Source of the DNA: Streptomyces ferrugineus
Lineage (GTDB): Bacteria > Actinomycetota > Actinomycetes > Streptomycetales > Streptomycetaceae
Assembly: GCF_015160855.1 (NCBI RefSeq)
Contig: NZ_CP063373.1
Coordinates: 1 to 64,000 of the forward strand
Direction: 5' to 3'
Length of the DNA stretch: 64,000 bases
Part shown: piece after piece, positions 16,377 to 24,565 of the stretch
How the letters are laid out: each line of letters opens with the position of its first letter
Position numbering within the stretch: the stretch's first letter is position 1
The notes under the pieces: model-generated
The model's input: only the letters and a program-made list of their open reading frames with translations
Told to the model about the DNA's origin: nothing
Databases searched by the model: none
Program-made: the position numbers and the translations under genes

Positions 16377-16475
16377 GACAGCCAACCTCCGGGCAGCGAC
16401 GACAGCGGGCTCAATGCCCCATACCTCGCCGACCAGACTTCCCGGCACACCCCGCGCCTTTGACGCGTTCTTTAC
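16377..16475 (-). promoter_or_regulatory. Antiporter leader element, copy 2 (nhaA)
   Basis: Read on the minus strand: GTAAAGAACG (16475-16466), 14 nt, then the 25-nt block beginning GGTGTGCCGGGAAGTC (16451-16427), then GGGCA/TGCCC able to pair across 16413-16388, and the GGAGG ribosome site. Spacing and sequence match the leader at 3478-3527 although the coding sequences are unrelated in family. Confidence 0.6.
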
Positions 16476-16560
16476 AGCCTATCGGCTGATCGGCCCGGGG
16501 CAGCCGGCCGCAGTATCGATCCCGCAACGGCGTATCGCGCTCCCACCACTGGTTTTCTTC

Positions 16561-17181
16561 TCAGGCGCGGGCGAGTTCCGCGGCGCCGAAGGAGACGTTG
16601 AAGCGGTCGCACCAGATGCTGATGCTGCTGTAGCGGGCCAGGTCTACGTCCGCCGGCACGGTGTAGTTCTGGCTGCCCTTGTTGCCCTTGAGCTTGCCGA
16701 GGCTGACGTACTTCCCGTCGTCGAAGACCCCCCAGCCGGCCCGGCCCTCCTTCACCGGCGCGTCGGTCAGCCACACCCGCAGGTCCGGCCCGTTGCTGGT
16801 GTCGAGGTTCTCCAGCCGCACCACATGGCCGCCGTCGGGCAGCCGTACGAGCTTCACGGAGCCGGACGTGGTGTGCTCGTGGCTGATCAGCTCACCGCTC
16901 GCCAGGGTCGTCGGCCCGGCCGGGGCCTCCGGAGCCGATGGGGAGGAGGCACCGGACGGCGCCTCGTCGGAGGGCGCCTCGTCGGACGGCGTCTCGGCAG
17001 ACGGCGTCTCGGCGGACGGCGTCGGGTTGACCACGGTCCCGGGCAGTGCCTCCTGCACGGTGGTGTCCTGCCACAGCTTCCACGGCTGGAACCAGTACAG
17101 CCCGAAGCCCGCCCCGACGACCACCACCGTCAGCACGGCGACCATCCACGGCCTGACCCGCGACCTGCGCGCCCGCCCCAT
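16561..17181 (-). CDS. Membrane-anchored DM13-domain protein
   Basis: 206 residues: a cytoplasmic basic start, one membrane helix (about 13-32), a linker with direct repeats of SAETP/SDEAP, then a DM13 domain (about 90-205): SGELISHEHTTSGSVKLVRL, RLENLDTSNGPDLRVWLTDA, and GSQNYTVPADVDL with SISIWCDRFNVSFGAAEL at the end. DM13 domains are proposed electron-transfer or heme-related domains with a conserved Cys; the single Cys in IWCDRF fits. It is anchored with the domain outside. GGAGGTGG precedes ATG 17181. The gene stands alone and is divergent from the epimerase. Confidence 0.85.
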   Translation of the reverse strand: MGRARRSRVRPWMVAVLTVVVVGAGFGLYWFQPWKLWQDTTVQEALPGTVVNPTPSAETPSAETPSDEAPSDEAPSGASSPSAPEAPAGPTTLASGELISHEHTTSGSVKLVRLPDGGHVVRLENLDTSNGPDLRVWLTDAPVKEGRAGWGVFDDGKYVSLGKLKGNKGSQNYTVPADVDLARYSSISIWCDRFNVSFGAAELARA

Positions 17182-17323
17182 AACGCCACCTCCTGGGAGT
17201 CACTCGATCTCTCACCTATTCATACGGGCGCGGCGGCCGTCCGGGGCCCCGTCACGGATGACGAAACCCTTACGTCCGGCGGGCATGGCCCAGTGGAGCG
17301 GTCCGCGGACCTAGCGTGGCCGT

Positions 17324-18325
17324 ATGCGTGTACTGGTCACCGGCGGTGCCGGGTTCATCGGGTCCCATGTGGTCGAGGCGCTCGCGGCGCGCGGGCACGA
17401 GCCGCTCGTGTTCGACGTACGGGACGATCCCGCCGCCGACGTGCGGGACCCGGCGGCCGTGGGCCGCGCCCTGTCCGGTGTGGACGCGGTATGCCATCAG
17501 GCCGCGATGGTGGGGCTCGGCAACGGGGTCGCCGACGCGGCGGAGTACGTCTCGCGCAACGACCTGGGGACCGCGGTGCTGCTCGCCGCCATGGCGGAGG
17601 CGGGCGTACGGCATCTCGTGCTGGCCGGGTCGATGGTCGTCTACGGGGAGGGGCGCTACGAGTGCGCGCGGCACGGGGTCGTACGGCCCGGGCCGCGTGC
17701 CGTCGCCGACCTCGACGCGGGCCGGTTCGAGCCCGCCTGCCCGGTGTGCGGGGCGCAGCTGTCCCCCGGTCTGGTCGGCGAGGACGCCCCGGCCGATCCG
17801 CGCAACGTGTACGCGACGACCAAGCTCGCCCAGGAGCACCTGGCCGCCGCCTGGGCGCGGTCGACGGACGGGTCGGCGGTGTCGCTGCGCTACCACAACG
17901 TGTACGGCCCCGGCATGCCCCGCGACACCCCGTACGCCGGTGTCGCCTCCTTCTTCCGCTCGGCGCTCGCCCGCGGCGAGGCGCCGAGGGTGTTCGAGGA
18001 CGGGCGGCAGCGCCGGGACTTCGTGCACGTCCGGGACGTGGCGGCGGCCAACGCGGTGGCGCTGGAGGCGGCGGCCGCCCGGGGCGCGCTCTCGGCGTAC
18101 AACACCGGCAGCGGCGAGCCGCACACCGTCGGCGAGATGGCGCGGGCGCTGGCCGCGGCCTACGGCGGTCCCGAGCCGGTCGTCACCGGCGAGTACCGGC
18201 TCGGGGACGTACGGCACATCACCGCGGACTCCTCGCGACTGCGGGACGAGCTGGGATGGAAGCCGGAGGTCGGGTTCGAGGAGGGCATGACGGAGTTCGC
18301 GCGGGCCGGGATGCGCGGCGTGTAG
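17324..18325 (+). CDS. NAD-dependent epimerase/dehydratase (extended SDR)
   Basis: 333 residues. MRVLVTGGAGFIGSHVVEAL is the NAD-binding start of extended short-chain dehydrogenases; NVYATTKLAQEHL gives the catalytic YxxxK; RYHNVYGPGM and RRDFVHVRDVAAA are typical of nucleotide-sugar epimerases such as UDP-glucose 4-epimerase or related 4,6-dehydratases. An unusual insert between the Ser motif (LAGSMVVYGEG) and YxxxK holds CPVCG, a possible half zinc site. It probably acts on a nucleotide sugar; the exact substrate is not evident. Glycosyltransferase genes lie 2-3 kb downstream. Convergent with the histidine kinase gene, with about 30 bp between stops. Confidence 0.88.
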   Translation: MRVLVTGGAGFIGSHVVEALAARGHEPLVFDVRDDPAADVRDPAAVGRALSGVDAVCHQAAMVGLGNGVADAAEYVSRNDLGTAVLLAAMAEAGVRHLVLAGSMVVYGEGRYECARHGVVRPGPRAVADLDAGRFEPACPVCGAQLSPGLVGEDAPADPRNVYATTKLAQEHLAAAWARSTDGSAVSLRYHNVYGPGMPRDTPYAGVASFFRSALARGEAPRVFEDGRQRRDFVHVRDVAAANAVALEAAAARGALSAYNTGSGEPHTVGEMARALAAAYGGPEPVVTGEYRLGDVRHITADSSRLRDELGWKPEVGFEEGMTEFARAGMRGV

Positions 18326-18354
18326 GCCCTGTCGGCCGGTGGTGTCGCCCGCTC

Positions 18355-19467
18355 TCAGGAGACGGCGGTGGGCAGCACCACCTCGAAGCGGCAGCCGCCG
18401 GGGATGTTGCGTACGGTGGCCCGGCCCTGGTGGGCCTCCACGATGCCCCGGACGATGGCGAGGCCCAGCCCCGCGCCGGCCGGGGGCGTCCGGGCGTGGG
18501 TGCCGCGCCAGCCGGTGTCGAAGACGCGCGGCAGGTCGTCCTCCGGGATACCGCCGCAGCCGTCCGTCACCGACAGCACCACGCCCTCGGCGGAACGCTC
18601 CGCGGTGATCGCGACCGTGCCGTCGGCCGGGGTCCGGCGGATGGCGTTGACCAGCAGGTTGCCCAGCACCCGGCTCATCTCCCTGCCGTCCACCTCCACC
18701 GGTACCGGCTCGATCCGGCCGCCCACCAGCCGCACCCCGTGCTCCCGGGCCAGCGGGTCGGCCCCCGCCAGCGCGTCGCCGACCAGGTCGTACAGGGAGA
18801 TCCGGGTGGGGGCCAGGGCGAGGGTGCCGGCGTGGATGCGGGAGAGCTCGAAGAGATCGCCGACCATGTCGTTGAGGCGTTCCACCTCGGTGCGCATCTG
18901 CCGGAGGTAGCGGTGCGGGTCGGCCGCCACGCCGTCCTCCAGGGCCTCCGACATGGCGCGCAGACCGGCCAGCGGGGTGCGCAGGTCGTGCGAGATCCAG
19001 GCGACGAGTTCACGCCGGGAGGTCTCCAGGGCGCGTTCGCGCTCCCGGGACTCGGCGAGTTTGGCGCTGGTCGCCTCCAGCTCGCGGCTGAGGGCGGAGA
19101 GTTCGGCGGTCGCGGGTCCGACAGGCGACGTGAAGGCGCCCCCGTCGCCGAAGGAGCGGGTCGCGAGCGCCAGGGCGTGGCTGCGGGCGGCGACCCAGCG
19201 GCCCAGCAGCACGGCGGTGGCCAGGGAGACGATGGCGGCCATGGCGACGACGGTCGTGACGACGCCCAGGTCGTGCCTGTTCAGGAACATCGCCTGACAG
19301 ACCGCGAGCGTGCCCGCGAGCATCGCGGTAACCGCGACGCCGACGACCACGGTGAGATGCGTGATGAGCGAGCGGCGCCGGATCAGCATCAGGACGACGG
19401 CGCCGAGCGCGCCGGCCGCGCCGGCCCCGAGGAAGGCGATGAGGGCGATGAGCAGGATGTCGCTCAC
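18355..19467 (-). CDS. Sensor histidine kinase
   Basis: 370 residues. Two membrane regions (about 5-28 and 38-90, likely three or four helices with very short outside loops) precede a HisKA domain with ELVAWISHDLRTPLAGLRAM (phospho-His near 175) and an HATPase domain with RVLGNLLVNAIRRTP, VTDGCGGIPEDDL and GAGLGLAIVRGIVEAHQG. The lack of a sizable periplasmic domain suggests sensing in the membrane. The GTG start at 19467 overlaps the response regulator stop (GTGA) and has GGAGAGGAGA upstream, so the two genes are translationally coupled. Confidence 0.92.
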   Translation of the reverse strand: MSDILLIALIAFLGAGAAGALGAVVLMLIRRRSLITHLTVVVGVAVTAMLAGTLAVCQAMFLNRHDLGVVTTVVAMAAIVSLATAVLLGRWVAARSHALALATRSFGDGGAFTSPVGPATAELSALSRELEATSAKLAESRERERALETSRRELVAWISHDLRTPLAGLRAMSEALEDGVAADPHRYLRQMRTEVERLNDMVGDLFELSRIHAGTLALAPTRISLYDLVGDALAGADPLAREHGVRLVGGRIEPVPVEVDGREMSRVLGNLLVNAIRRTPADGTVAITAERSAEGVVLSVTDGCGGIPEDDLPRVFDTGWRGTHARTPPAGAGLGLAIVRGIVEAHQGRATVRNIPGGCRFEVVLPTAVS

Positions 19468-20201
19468 GGTCCGGTCTCCTCTCCCGTGGGCTCGAAGCGG
19501 TAGCCCACGCCCCACACGGTCTGGATCAGCCGGGGCCGGGCCGGGTCGTCCTCGACCTTGCCGCGCAGCCGGCGGACATGGACCGTGACCGTCGACAGGT
19601 CACCGAAGTCCCAGCCCCACACCTCGTGCATCAGGTCCTCGCGGCTGAAGGCCCGGCCCGGATGCCGCAGGAAGAACGAGAGCAGGTCGAACTCGCGCAG
19701 GGTCAGGGCGAGTTCGGTGCCGTTCTTGGTGGCGCGGCGGGCCGCCGGGTCGAGGGCCAGGCCGGCCGCGCCCAGCCGGTGCCCGGTGGCTACGGGCCTG
19801 CTGCGGCGCAGCACCGACTCCACGCGCAGCACCAGCTCACGGGGGCTGAAGGGCTTGGTGACGTAGTCGTCCGCGCCGACCTCCAGGCCCAGGATGCGGT
19901 CGTCCTCGTCGCCACGGGCGGTGAGCATGATGACCGGGACCGGCCCCCGTCCCCGCATCCGCCGGCACACCTCCAGGCCGTCCATGCCGGGCAGCATCAG
20001 ATCGAGCACCACCAGGTCCGGCCAGTGCGCGGCGGCGCGGGTGAGGGCCGTCGGGCCGTCGTCGGCGCGGTCGACGACGTAACCGGCGCGGTCCAGATAC
20101 CCGGCGACGACCTCGGCTACGGTCGGATCGTCGTCGACGACCAGGATCCGGGGGGACCCGTCGGCGGCGTGCGCCCCCAGGGGCTCGTACGGCTGCTGCA
20201 T
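19464..20201 (-). CDS. OmpR-type response regulator
   Basis: 245 residues. Receiver domain: RILVVDDDPT with the acidic pocket, phospho-Asp in VVLDLMLPGMDG, Thr in VIMLTARG and Lys in VTKPFSPREL. The winged-helix DNA-binding domain ends with STVTVHVRRLRGKVEDDPA and IQTVWGVGYRF. It is the partner of the kinase at 18355-19467 and the first gene of the pair. ATG 20201 is the start nearest the receiver; the ribosome site (TTGGGGGC) is close to it. Target genes are not evident; the divergent glycosyltransferase is a candidate by position. Confidence 0.92.
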   Translation of the reverse strand: MQQPYEPLGAHAADGSPRILVVDDDPTVAEVVAGYLDRAGYVVDRADDGPTALTRAAAHWPDLVVLDLMLPGMDGLEVCRRMRGRGPVPVIMLTARGDEDDRILGLEVGADDYVTKPFSPRELVLRVESVLRRSRPVATGHRLGAAGLALDPAARRATKNGTELALTLREFDLLSFFLRHPGRAFSREDLMHEVWGWDFGDLSTVTVHVRRLRGKVEDDPARPRLIQTVWGVGYRFEPTGEETGP

Positions 20202-20324
20202 GCCCCCAAGCCTGGCATTGTGCCCCCGCCGATGCCGCACCGGGCGCCGCATCGGCTTCCGACGTCCGCGTTTCGTAAGGAGCGCCAGCCCGATATGACC
20301 GATTCACGCTCGTAGGGTGAAAGG

Positions 20325-21050
20325 GTGCCGACGACATCCTCCGCATCTCCCGACGTCGACGTGGTGCTCCCCTGCCTGAACGAGGCCGAGGCCCTTCCCT
20401 GGGTGCTCGAACGGATCCCGCCGGGCTGGCGCGCCCTCGTCGTCGACAACGGTTCCACCGACGGCTCGGACCGGGTCGCCCGCGCGCTCGGCGCGACCGT
20501 GGTGCACGAGCCGCGCCGGGGCTTCGGCGCCGCCTGCCACGCGGGGCTGACCGCCGCCACCGCCGACGTGGTGTGCTTCTGCGACTGCGACGCCTCCCTC
20601 GACCCCTCGCTCCTCGTCCCCTTCGTCCGCGAGGTGCGGGCGGGCGAGGCCGACCTGGTGCTGGGCCGGCGCCGTCCGCAGAGCCGGGGCGCGTGGCCGG
20701 CGCACGCCCGGGCCGGCAACCTCGCGCTCGCGCGGATGCTGCGCCGCCGCACCGGACTGCGTCTGCACGACCTCGGCCCGCTGCGCGCCGCCCGCCGCGA
20801 GCCGCTGCTCGCCCTCGGTCTGACCGACCGCCGCAGCGGCTATCCGCTCCAGATGGTGGTCCGCGCGGCCGACGCCGACTGGCGGATCGCCGAACACGAC
20901 GTGCCGTACCTGCCGCGCACCGGCGCCTCGAAGGTGACGGGCACCTGGCGCGGCACCTGGCAGGCGGTACGGGACATGAGCCGCGTCCTGTCCGAGACGC
21001 CGGACACGGCGCCGGACGCGGCGCCGGCCGTCGGAAGGGGCGCGCGATGA
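20325..21050 (+). CDS. Family 2 glycosyltransferase
   Basis: 241 residues. GT-A fold features: VDVVLPCLNEAEALPWVLER, ALVVDNGSTDGSDRVA, GFGAACHAGLTAATADVV and a DxD-like CDCDASLDP that would bind the metal-nucleotide-sugar. RTGLRLHDLGPLRAARREPL and TGASKVTGTWRGT match dolichol-phosphate-sugar-synthase-like enzymes without membrane tail. GTG start 20325 follows GGTGAAAGG. Its stop overlaps the ATG of a 33-codon mini-gene (ATGA), which in turn overlaps the DUF2064 gene. Confidence 0.88.
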   Translation: MPTTSSASPDVDVVLPCLNEAEALPWVLERIPPGWRALVVDNGSTDGSDRVARALGATVVHEPRRGFGAACHAGLTAATADVVCFCDCDASLDPSLLVPFVREVRAGEADLVLGRRRPQSRGAWPAHARAGNLALARMLRRRTGLRLHDLGPLRAARREPLLALGLTDRRSGYPLQMVVRAADADWRIAEHDVPYLPRTGASKVTGTWRGTWQAVRDMSRVLSETPDTAPDAAPAVGRGAR

Positions 21051-21148
21051 CCACGCTCCTCGTCATCGCCAAGCAACCCCCACCGGGCCCCCTGAAGACC
21101 CGGCCCACCCCGGCGAAGGCCACGGCCATCGGAAAGAACGCGCGATGA
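21047..21148 (+). CDS. 33-residue mini-ORF, duplicated start of the next gene
   Basis: Encodes MTTLLVIAKQPPPGPLKTRP plus 13 more residues, clearly the same sequence as the beginning of the following gene (MTTLLVIAKEPLPGRVKTRL). The ATG overlaps the glycosyltransferase stop and its TGA overlaps the next ATG, so both junctions are ATGA. The duplicated DNA unit is 98 bp, which is why the copy goes out of frame and stops. It also copies the upstream GGAAnGnnCGCGCG ribosome-site region. It may be translated as a coupling peptide; no function is known. Confidence 0.6.
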   Translation: MTTLLVIAKQPPPGPLKTRPTPAKATAIGKNAR

Positions 21149-21759
21149 CCACGCTCCTCGTCATCGCCAAGGAACCCCTGCCGGGCCGGGTGAAGACCCG
21201 GCTCACCCCGCCGTTCACGCCGGTGGAGGCCGCGGAGCTGGCTGAGGCCGCGCTCGAGGACACCCTGCGGGCGGTGGCGGCCACACCGGCCGACAAGCGG
21301 GTGCTGGTGCTCGACGGGAAGCCCGGCGCCTGGCTGCCGCCCGGCTTCGACGTCGTGCCGCAGTGCCCGGGCGGTCTCGACGAACGGCTCGCGGACGCCT
21401 TCGCCCGGTGCGCCGGGCCCACTCTGCTGATCGGCATGGACACCCCGCAGGTGACGCCCGACCTGCTCGACGTCGACTTCACCGCCTGCGACGCGTACTT
21501 CGGCCCGGCGCAGGACGGCGGCTTCTGGGCCCTCGGACTGGCCGAGCCCGACCCCGCGCTGCTGCGGGGCGTGCCCATGTCGACGCCGTCGACGGGGGCC
21601 GTACAGCGCGAACGGCTCGTCGACGCCGGGCTGCGCGTGCGCGACCTGCCCCGCCTGCGGGACGTCGACACCGCCGCCGACGCCGAAGCGGTGGCCGCGC
21701 TGGCCCCGCACGGCCGTTTCGCGACGCGACTGGGCCGGTGCGCGGCGGCGAACGGCTGA
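21145..21759 (+). CDS. DUF2064 glycosyltransferase-like protein (TIGR04282 type)
   Basis: 204 residues. Starts MTTLLVIAKEPLPGRVKTRL, a nucleotidyl/glycosyltransferase-like P-loop substitute, with LIGMDTPQVTP (donor-binding Asp) and YFGPAQDGGFWALGL, the defining motifs of DUF2064, a GT-A-fold family sometimes annotated as arsenosugar glycosyltransferase. It is translationally coupled to the upstream mini-ORF and through it to the GT2 gene, so the three are one unit. The substrate is unknown; the arsenosugar label is a family name and is not tested by context, although an ArsR locus lies about 19 kb away. Confidence 0.82.
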   Translation: MTTLLVIAKEPLPGRVKTRLTPPFTPVEAAELAEAALEDTLRAVAATPADKRVLVLDGKPGAWLPPGFDVVPQCPGGLDERLADAFARCAGPTLLIGMDTPQVTPDLLDVDFTACDAYFGPAQDGGFWALGLAEPDPALLRGVPMSTPSTGAVQRERLVDAGLRVRDLPRLRDVDTAADAEAVAALAPHGRFATRLGRCAAANG

Positions 21760-21960
21760 CGAGCGCACCGCCCGTCGCCAACGCTGTGTGAGTCGGGACT
21801 GTCTCTTCCCACCGTTACCACCGTTACCACCGTTCTCACCGAGATCCGGCGCCGCGTCCTTGTGGAATTGTCCGTGATCGGTAACAGACGGATCCCTCGA
21901 CCGCTTTCCCCCCTCTTGCCGGATGCAAAGGCCCCACAGCAACGGCAAGGAACAGAAGAC

Positions 21961-22758
21961 ATGGTGCGAAGCGGCGGACGGGGATGGTTCGGCAAGGTGC
22001 TCGCGGCGGCGCTCGGGGTGGTCGCGGTGGCTGTCCTGGCCGCGTTCTGGAACGGGCAGTTCGGTTCCACCAAGGGACAGCACGCCCAGTCAGGCAAGTC
22101 GACACCCCCCGCCAAGGCGCCCGCTCAGCCACAGGGCGGCCGGAAGTCGGCGCCCGTCTCGGCGGACATCGCGCACGCCTCGGACGGTGGTGCCCGTAGC
22201 GTCAACATCACCATCGACGACGGACCGGATCCCACCTGGACCCCGCAGATACTGCAGGTGCTGCGGGACAACGGGGTGAAGGCCACGTTCTGCATGGTGG
22301 GCCCGCAGGCCCGCGCCCACCCGGACCTGGTCAAGGCGGTGGTGGCGGCGGGGCACCGGCTCTGCGACCACACGGTCTCGCACGACGTCACCATGGACGG
22401 CAAGCCCGAGGCCTACCAGTCACAGCAGATCCTGGACGCCGAGCGCATGATCACCGAGGCGTCCGGGGGCGTCCGCCCGCTGTACTACCGGGCCCCCGGA
22501 GGTGCCTTCACCCCCTACAGCCGCCACCTCGCCGCGTCCCACGGCATGCGCCCGCTCGGCTGGAACATCGACTCCAAGGACTTCGAGCGCGCCGGCACCA
22601 ACGCCATCGTCACCACCGTCAAGGACGAGATCTCCAACGGCCCGACCCTGCTCTTCCACGACGGCGGAGGGGACCGCTCCCAGACCGTGGCCGCCCTGCG
22701 CGAGATCCTGCCGTGGCTGAAGGAGCAGGGGCACACCTTCGGCTTCCCCGTGCGCTGA
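21961..22758 (+). CDS. Polysaccharide deacetylase (NodB domain), membrane-anchored
   Basis: 265 residues: one N-terminal membrane helix or uncleaved signal (about 12-32), a Pro/Lys linker, then a NodB domain with all carbohydrate esterase 4 motifs: NITIDDGPDPTWTP (catalytic Asp pair), DHTVSH (metal His residues), YYRAPGG, and LLFHDGGGDRS. It should remove acetyl groups from peptidoglycan or another surface glycan outside the membrane. ATG 21961 has AAGGAA 9 nt upstream; a longer frame upstream has no ribosome site. Its stop is 4 bp from the stop of the convergent XRE gene. Confidence 0.92.
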   Translation: MVRSGGRGWFGKVLAAALGVVAVAVLAAFWNGQFGSTKGQHAQSGKSTPPAKAPAQPQGGRKSAPVSADIAHASDGGARSVNITIDDGPDPTWTPQILQVLRDNGVKATFCMVGPQARAHPDLVKAVVAAGHRLCDHTVSHDVTMDGKPEAYQSQQILDAERMITEASGGVRPLYYRAPGGAFTPYSRHLAASHGMRPLGWNIDSKDFERAGTNAIVTTVKDEISNGPTLLFHDGGGDRSQTVAALREILPWLKEQGHTFGFPVR

Positions 22759-22762
22759 CGGC

Positions 22763-24325
22763 TCACTGCCATCGCGTCGCGTCGCTGACGGGCGACAGCG
22801 AGGACCGTGTCCGGATCTTCGCCGCCGAGAATCCGTACGTGTCGAAGACGGCCCGGTTCCCGATCGCGCGGTAGCCGAACCACGCGTCCCAGATGTAGGT
22901 CTGCGAGCTGCCGCTCTTCCTGGCCAGGAACCCGTTGGCCAACTCGCGGGCCTTGTCCCAACCGCAGTCCGCGAAGACGCCGCCGCTGACGACGGCGACG
23001 CCGTTCCAGTCGTTCCACAGGTTGAAGTAGACGGTCGCGTCGGGGATGTAGTACAGGCTGCTGCCGGGGCCGACCAGGTACACCCGGTCGTCGGTGGGCG
23101 TCTTGAACCGCTGCCCCGGCTCCGGGCAGGCGCCGGTCGGGGACGGCGGGGGCGAGGAGGCATCGTGCGGCGGTGGCCCCGGCCGGTCGCCGACCGCCCG
23201 CACCAGGGCCGGTCCGACGGCTTCGGGAGAGGTCGCGCCGTCGCAGTGCGGCCAGTCGGCGAAGCTCTTCGCGCGGCTCCACAGGCGGTGCGCGGCCCGG
23301 ATGTTCCACTCCGGGTCCAGCGCGTCGCGAGGGGTGCCGCCGAGTTTGTGCAGCGTGGCGTCGGAGATCTGGAACACGCCCCAGTTCCGGGTGCCGCTGG
23401 GGTTCGGCACGATGTACAGCGGATCGAGGGACGACTGGCAGTCGGCGATGGCGGCCGCGTGGTCGGGCACTTCGCGGAACACCTTGCGGACCCTCTCCCG
23501 CACCTTCCCGGCCGACCAGGTGTCCATCCGGACCGTCGGCGCGTACAGCGCCCTCTTCGTCTCGTCGTCCACCACCCCGTTGACGCTGATGCGGGACAGC
23601 ACCTGGAAGGCGGTCACCCGACGCAGGGTCTCCGGCCCGAACTCCCCGTCGACGTCCAGCTCGGACCCGGCCCGGCCCAGGAGCCGCTGCACCTCCCGTA
23701 CGCAGGCGCCCTGTTGGCCCATGCTCACCGGCTCGGCGCACTCCTCCGAGAACAACAGGCCGTCCTCATGGCCGGCGGTGTCGCCGGAGCCGGACGTGGC
23801 CACGAGCGCCCACGCCGTGGCGCTCAGAGCGAGGACGAGCGCGAGGACGGCGGCCGTCGGCGGTTTTCTGCGGCGCCGGGGTGGGTGGGGGGTGGGTGCG
23901 GGGGTCGGATCCGTGTCCGGGTGCGAGGCCGGGTGGGAGTCCGGGTGGGAGTCCGGGTGCGTGTCCGGGTGGGAGTCCGGGCGCGTGTCTGAGGCCGCCT
24001 CCGGAGCCGGACCCGCCTCGACACCCTGGTCCTCCCCAGGCCCCTCGTCCGTACCACGGTCACGGTCGGACTCCCGTGCCGCGTCCGCCAGGGCCCAGAG
24101 CCGGTGTAATCGGCGCAGTTCCTCCGGTGCCGCCCCGCAGGCCGTGGCGATGCGGTGGGCCGAACCGTAGTCCTGCGGGACGTGCGAGCCGGAGCAGTAC
24201 CGGTGCAGGCTGGATCTGCCTATCCCGGTCCGGCGGGCCAGCGCCTCATAGCTGAGGTCCGCCCGTTCCCTGAGCGCCCGCAGACAGGCCGCGAACTCGT
24301 CGAACTCCACGGGCTGCGATCCCAT
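22763..24325 (-). CDS. XRE-HTH / membrane / peptidoglycan-binding / lysozyme-like fusion
   Basis: 520 residues. Domains in order: an N-terminal Cro/C1-type helix-turn-helix (LRERADLSYEALARRTGIGR, SSLHRYCSGSHVPQ; 10-70), a linker with DSHPDTHPDSHPDSHP repeats, one membrane helix (about 160-185), a PG_binding_1 domain (VREVQRLLGRAGSELDVDGE, GPETLRRVTAFQ), and a soluble-lysozyme/transglycosylase-like domain (GTRNWGVFQIS, LDPEWNIRAAHRLW). Where the catalytic Glu of a xESxxxP motif is expected the protein has CQSSLDP, so Gln297 replaces Glu. The C-terminus is aromatic-rich and unassigned. ATG 24325 has GAGGGGGAAG 6 nt upstream. It may sense cell-wall state and signal to DNA (inference). Confidence 0.8.
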   Translation of the reverse strand: MGSQPVEFDEFAACLRALRERADLSYEALARRTGIGRSSLHRYCSGSHVPQDYGSAHRIATACGAAPEELRRLHRLWALADAARESDRDRGTDEGPGEDQGVEAGPAPEAASDTRPDSHPDTHPDSHPDSHPASHPDTDPTPAPTPHPPRRRRKPPTAAVLALVLALSATAWALVATSGSGDTAGHEDGLLFSEECAEPVSMGQQGACVREVQRLLGRAGSELDVDGEFGPETLRRVTAFQVLSRISVNGVVDDETKRALYAPTVRMDTWSAGKVRERVRKVFREVPDHAAAIADCQSSLDPLYIVPNPSGTRNWGVFQISDATLHKLGGTPRDALDPEWNIRAAHRLWSRAKSFADWPHCDGATSPEAVGPALVRAVGDRPGPPPHDASSPPPSPTGACPEPGQRFKTPTDDRVYLVGPGSSLYYIPDATVYFNLWNDWNGVAVVSGGVFADCGWDKARELANGFLARKSGSSQTYIWDAWFGYRAIGNRAVFDTYGFSAAKIRTRSSLSPVSDATRWQ

Positions 24326-24565
24326 TCGGTCTTCCCCCTCGGCGCCCACCGTCGTACCGCGCCGTCCCTATGTCCCACCGCTGTCCCAGCGGGCCGACTG
24401 AAGTGCAAGGTCACCACACGTCTCGGCGTCCCAGCATCCCACCGGGCGGCGATGCGTTGCCAGCCGCCGAAACGCGCTGCGAGCGTCGGCGTGGCTCGGA
24501 CGACAACACGACCAAGGAGAAACCGAGCCATCAATGCGAATTCCGGCATCCAAGAGAGATCTGTC

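Noticed and set aside
24155..24565. Longer start for the CHAP gene
   Set aside because: The extension reads through the divergent promoter region and the start of the XRE gene; ATG 24566 has a ribosome site.
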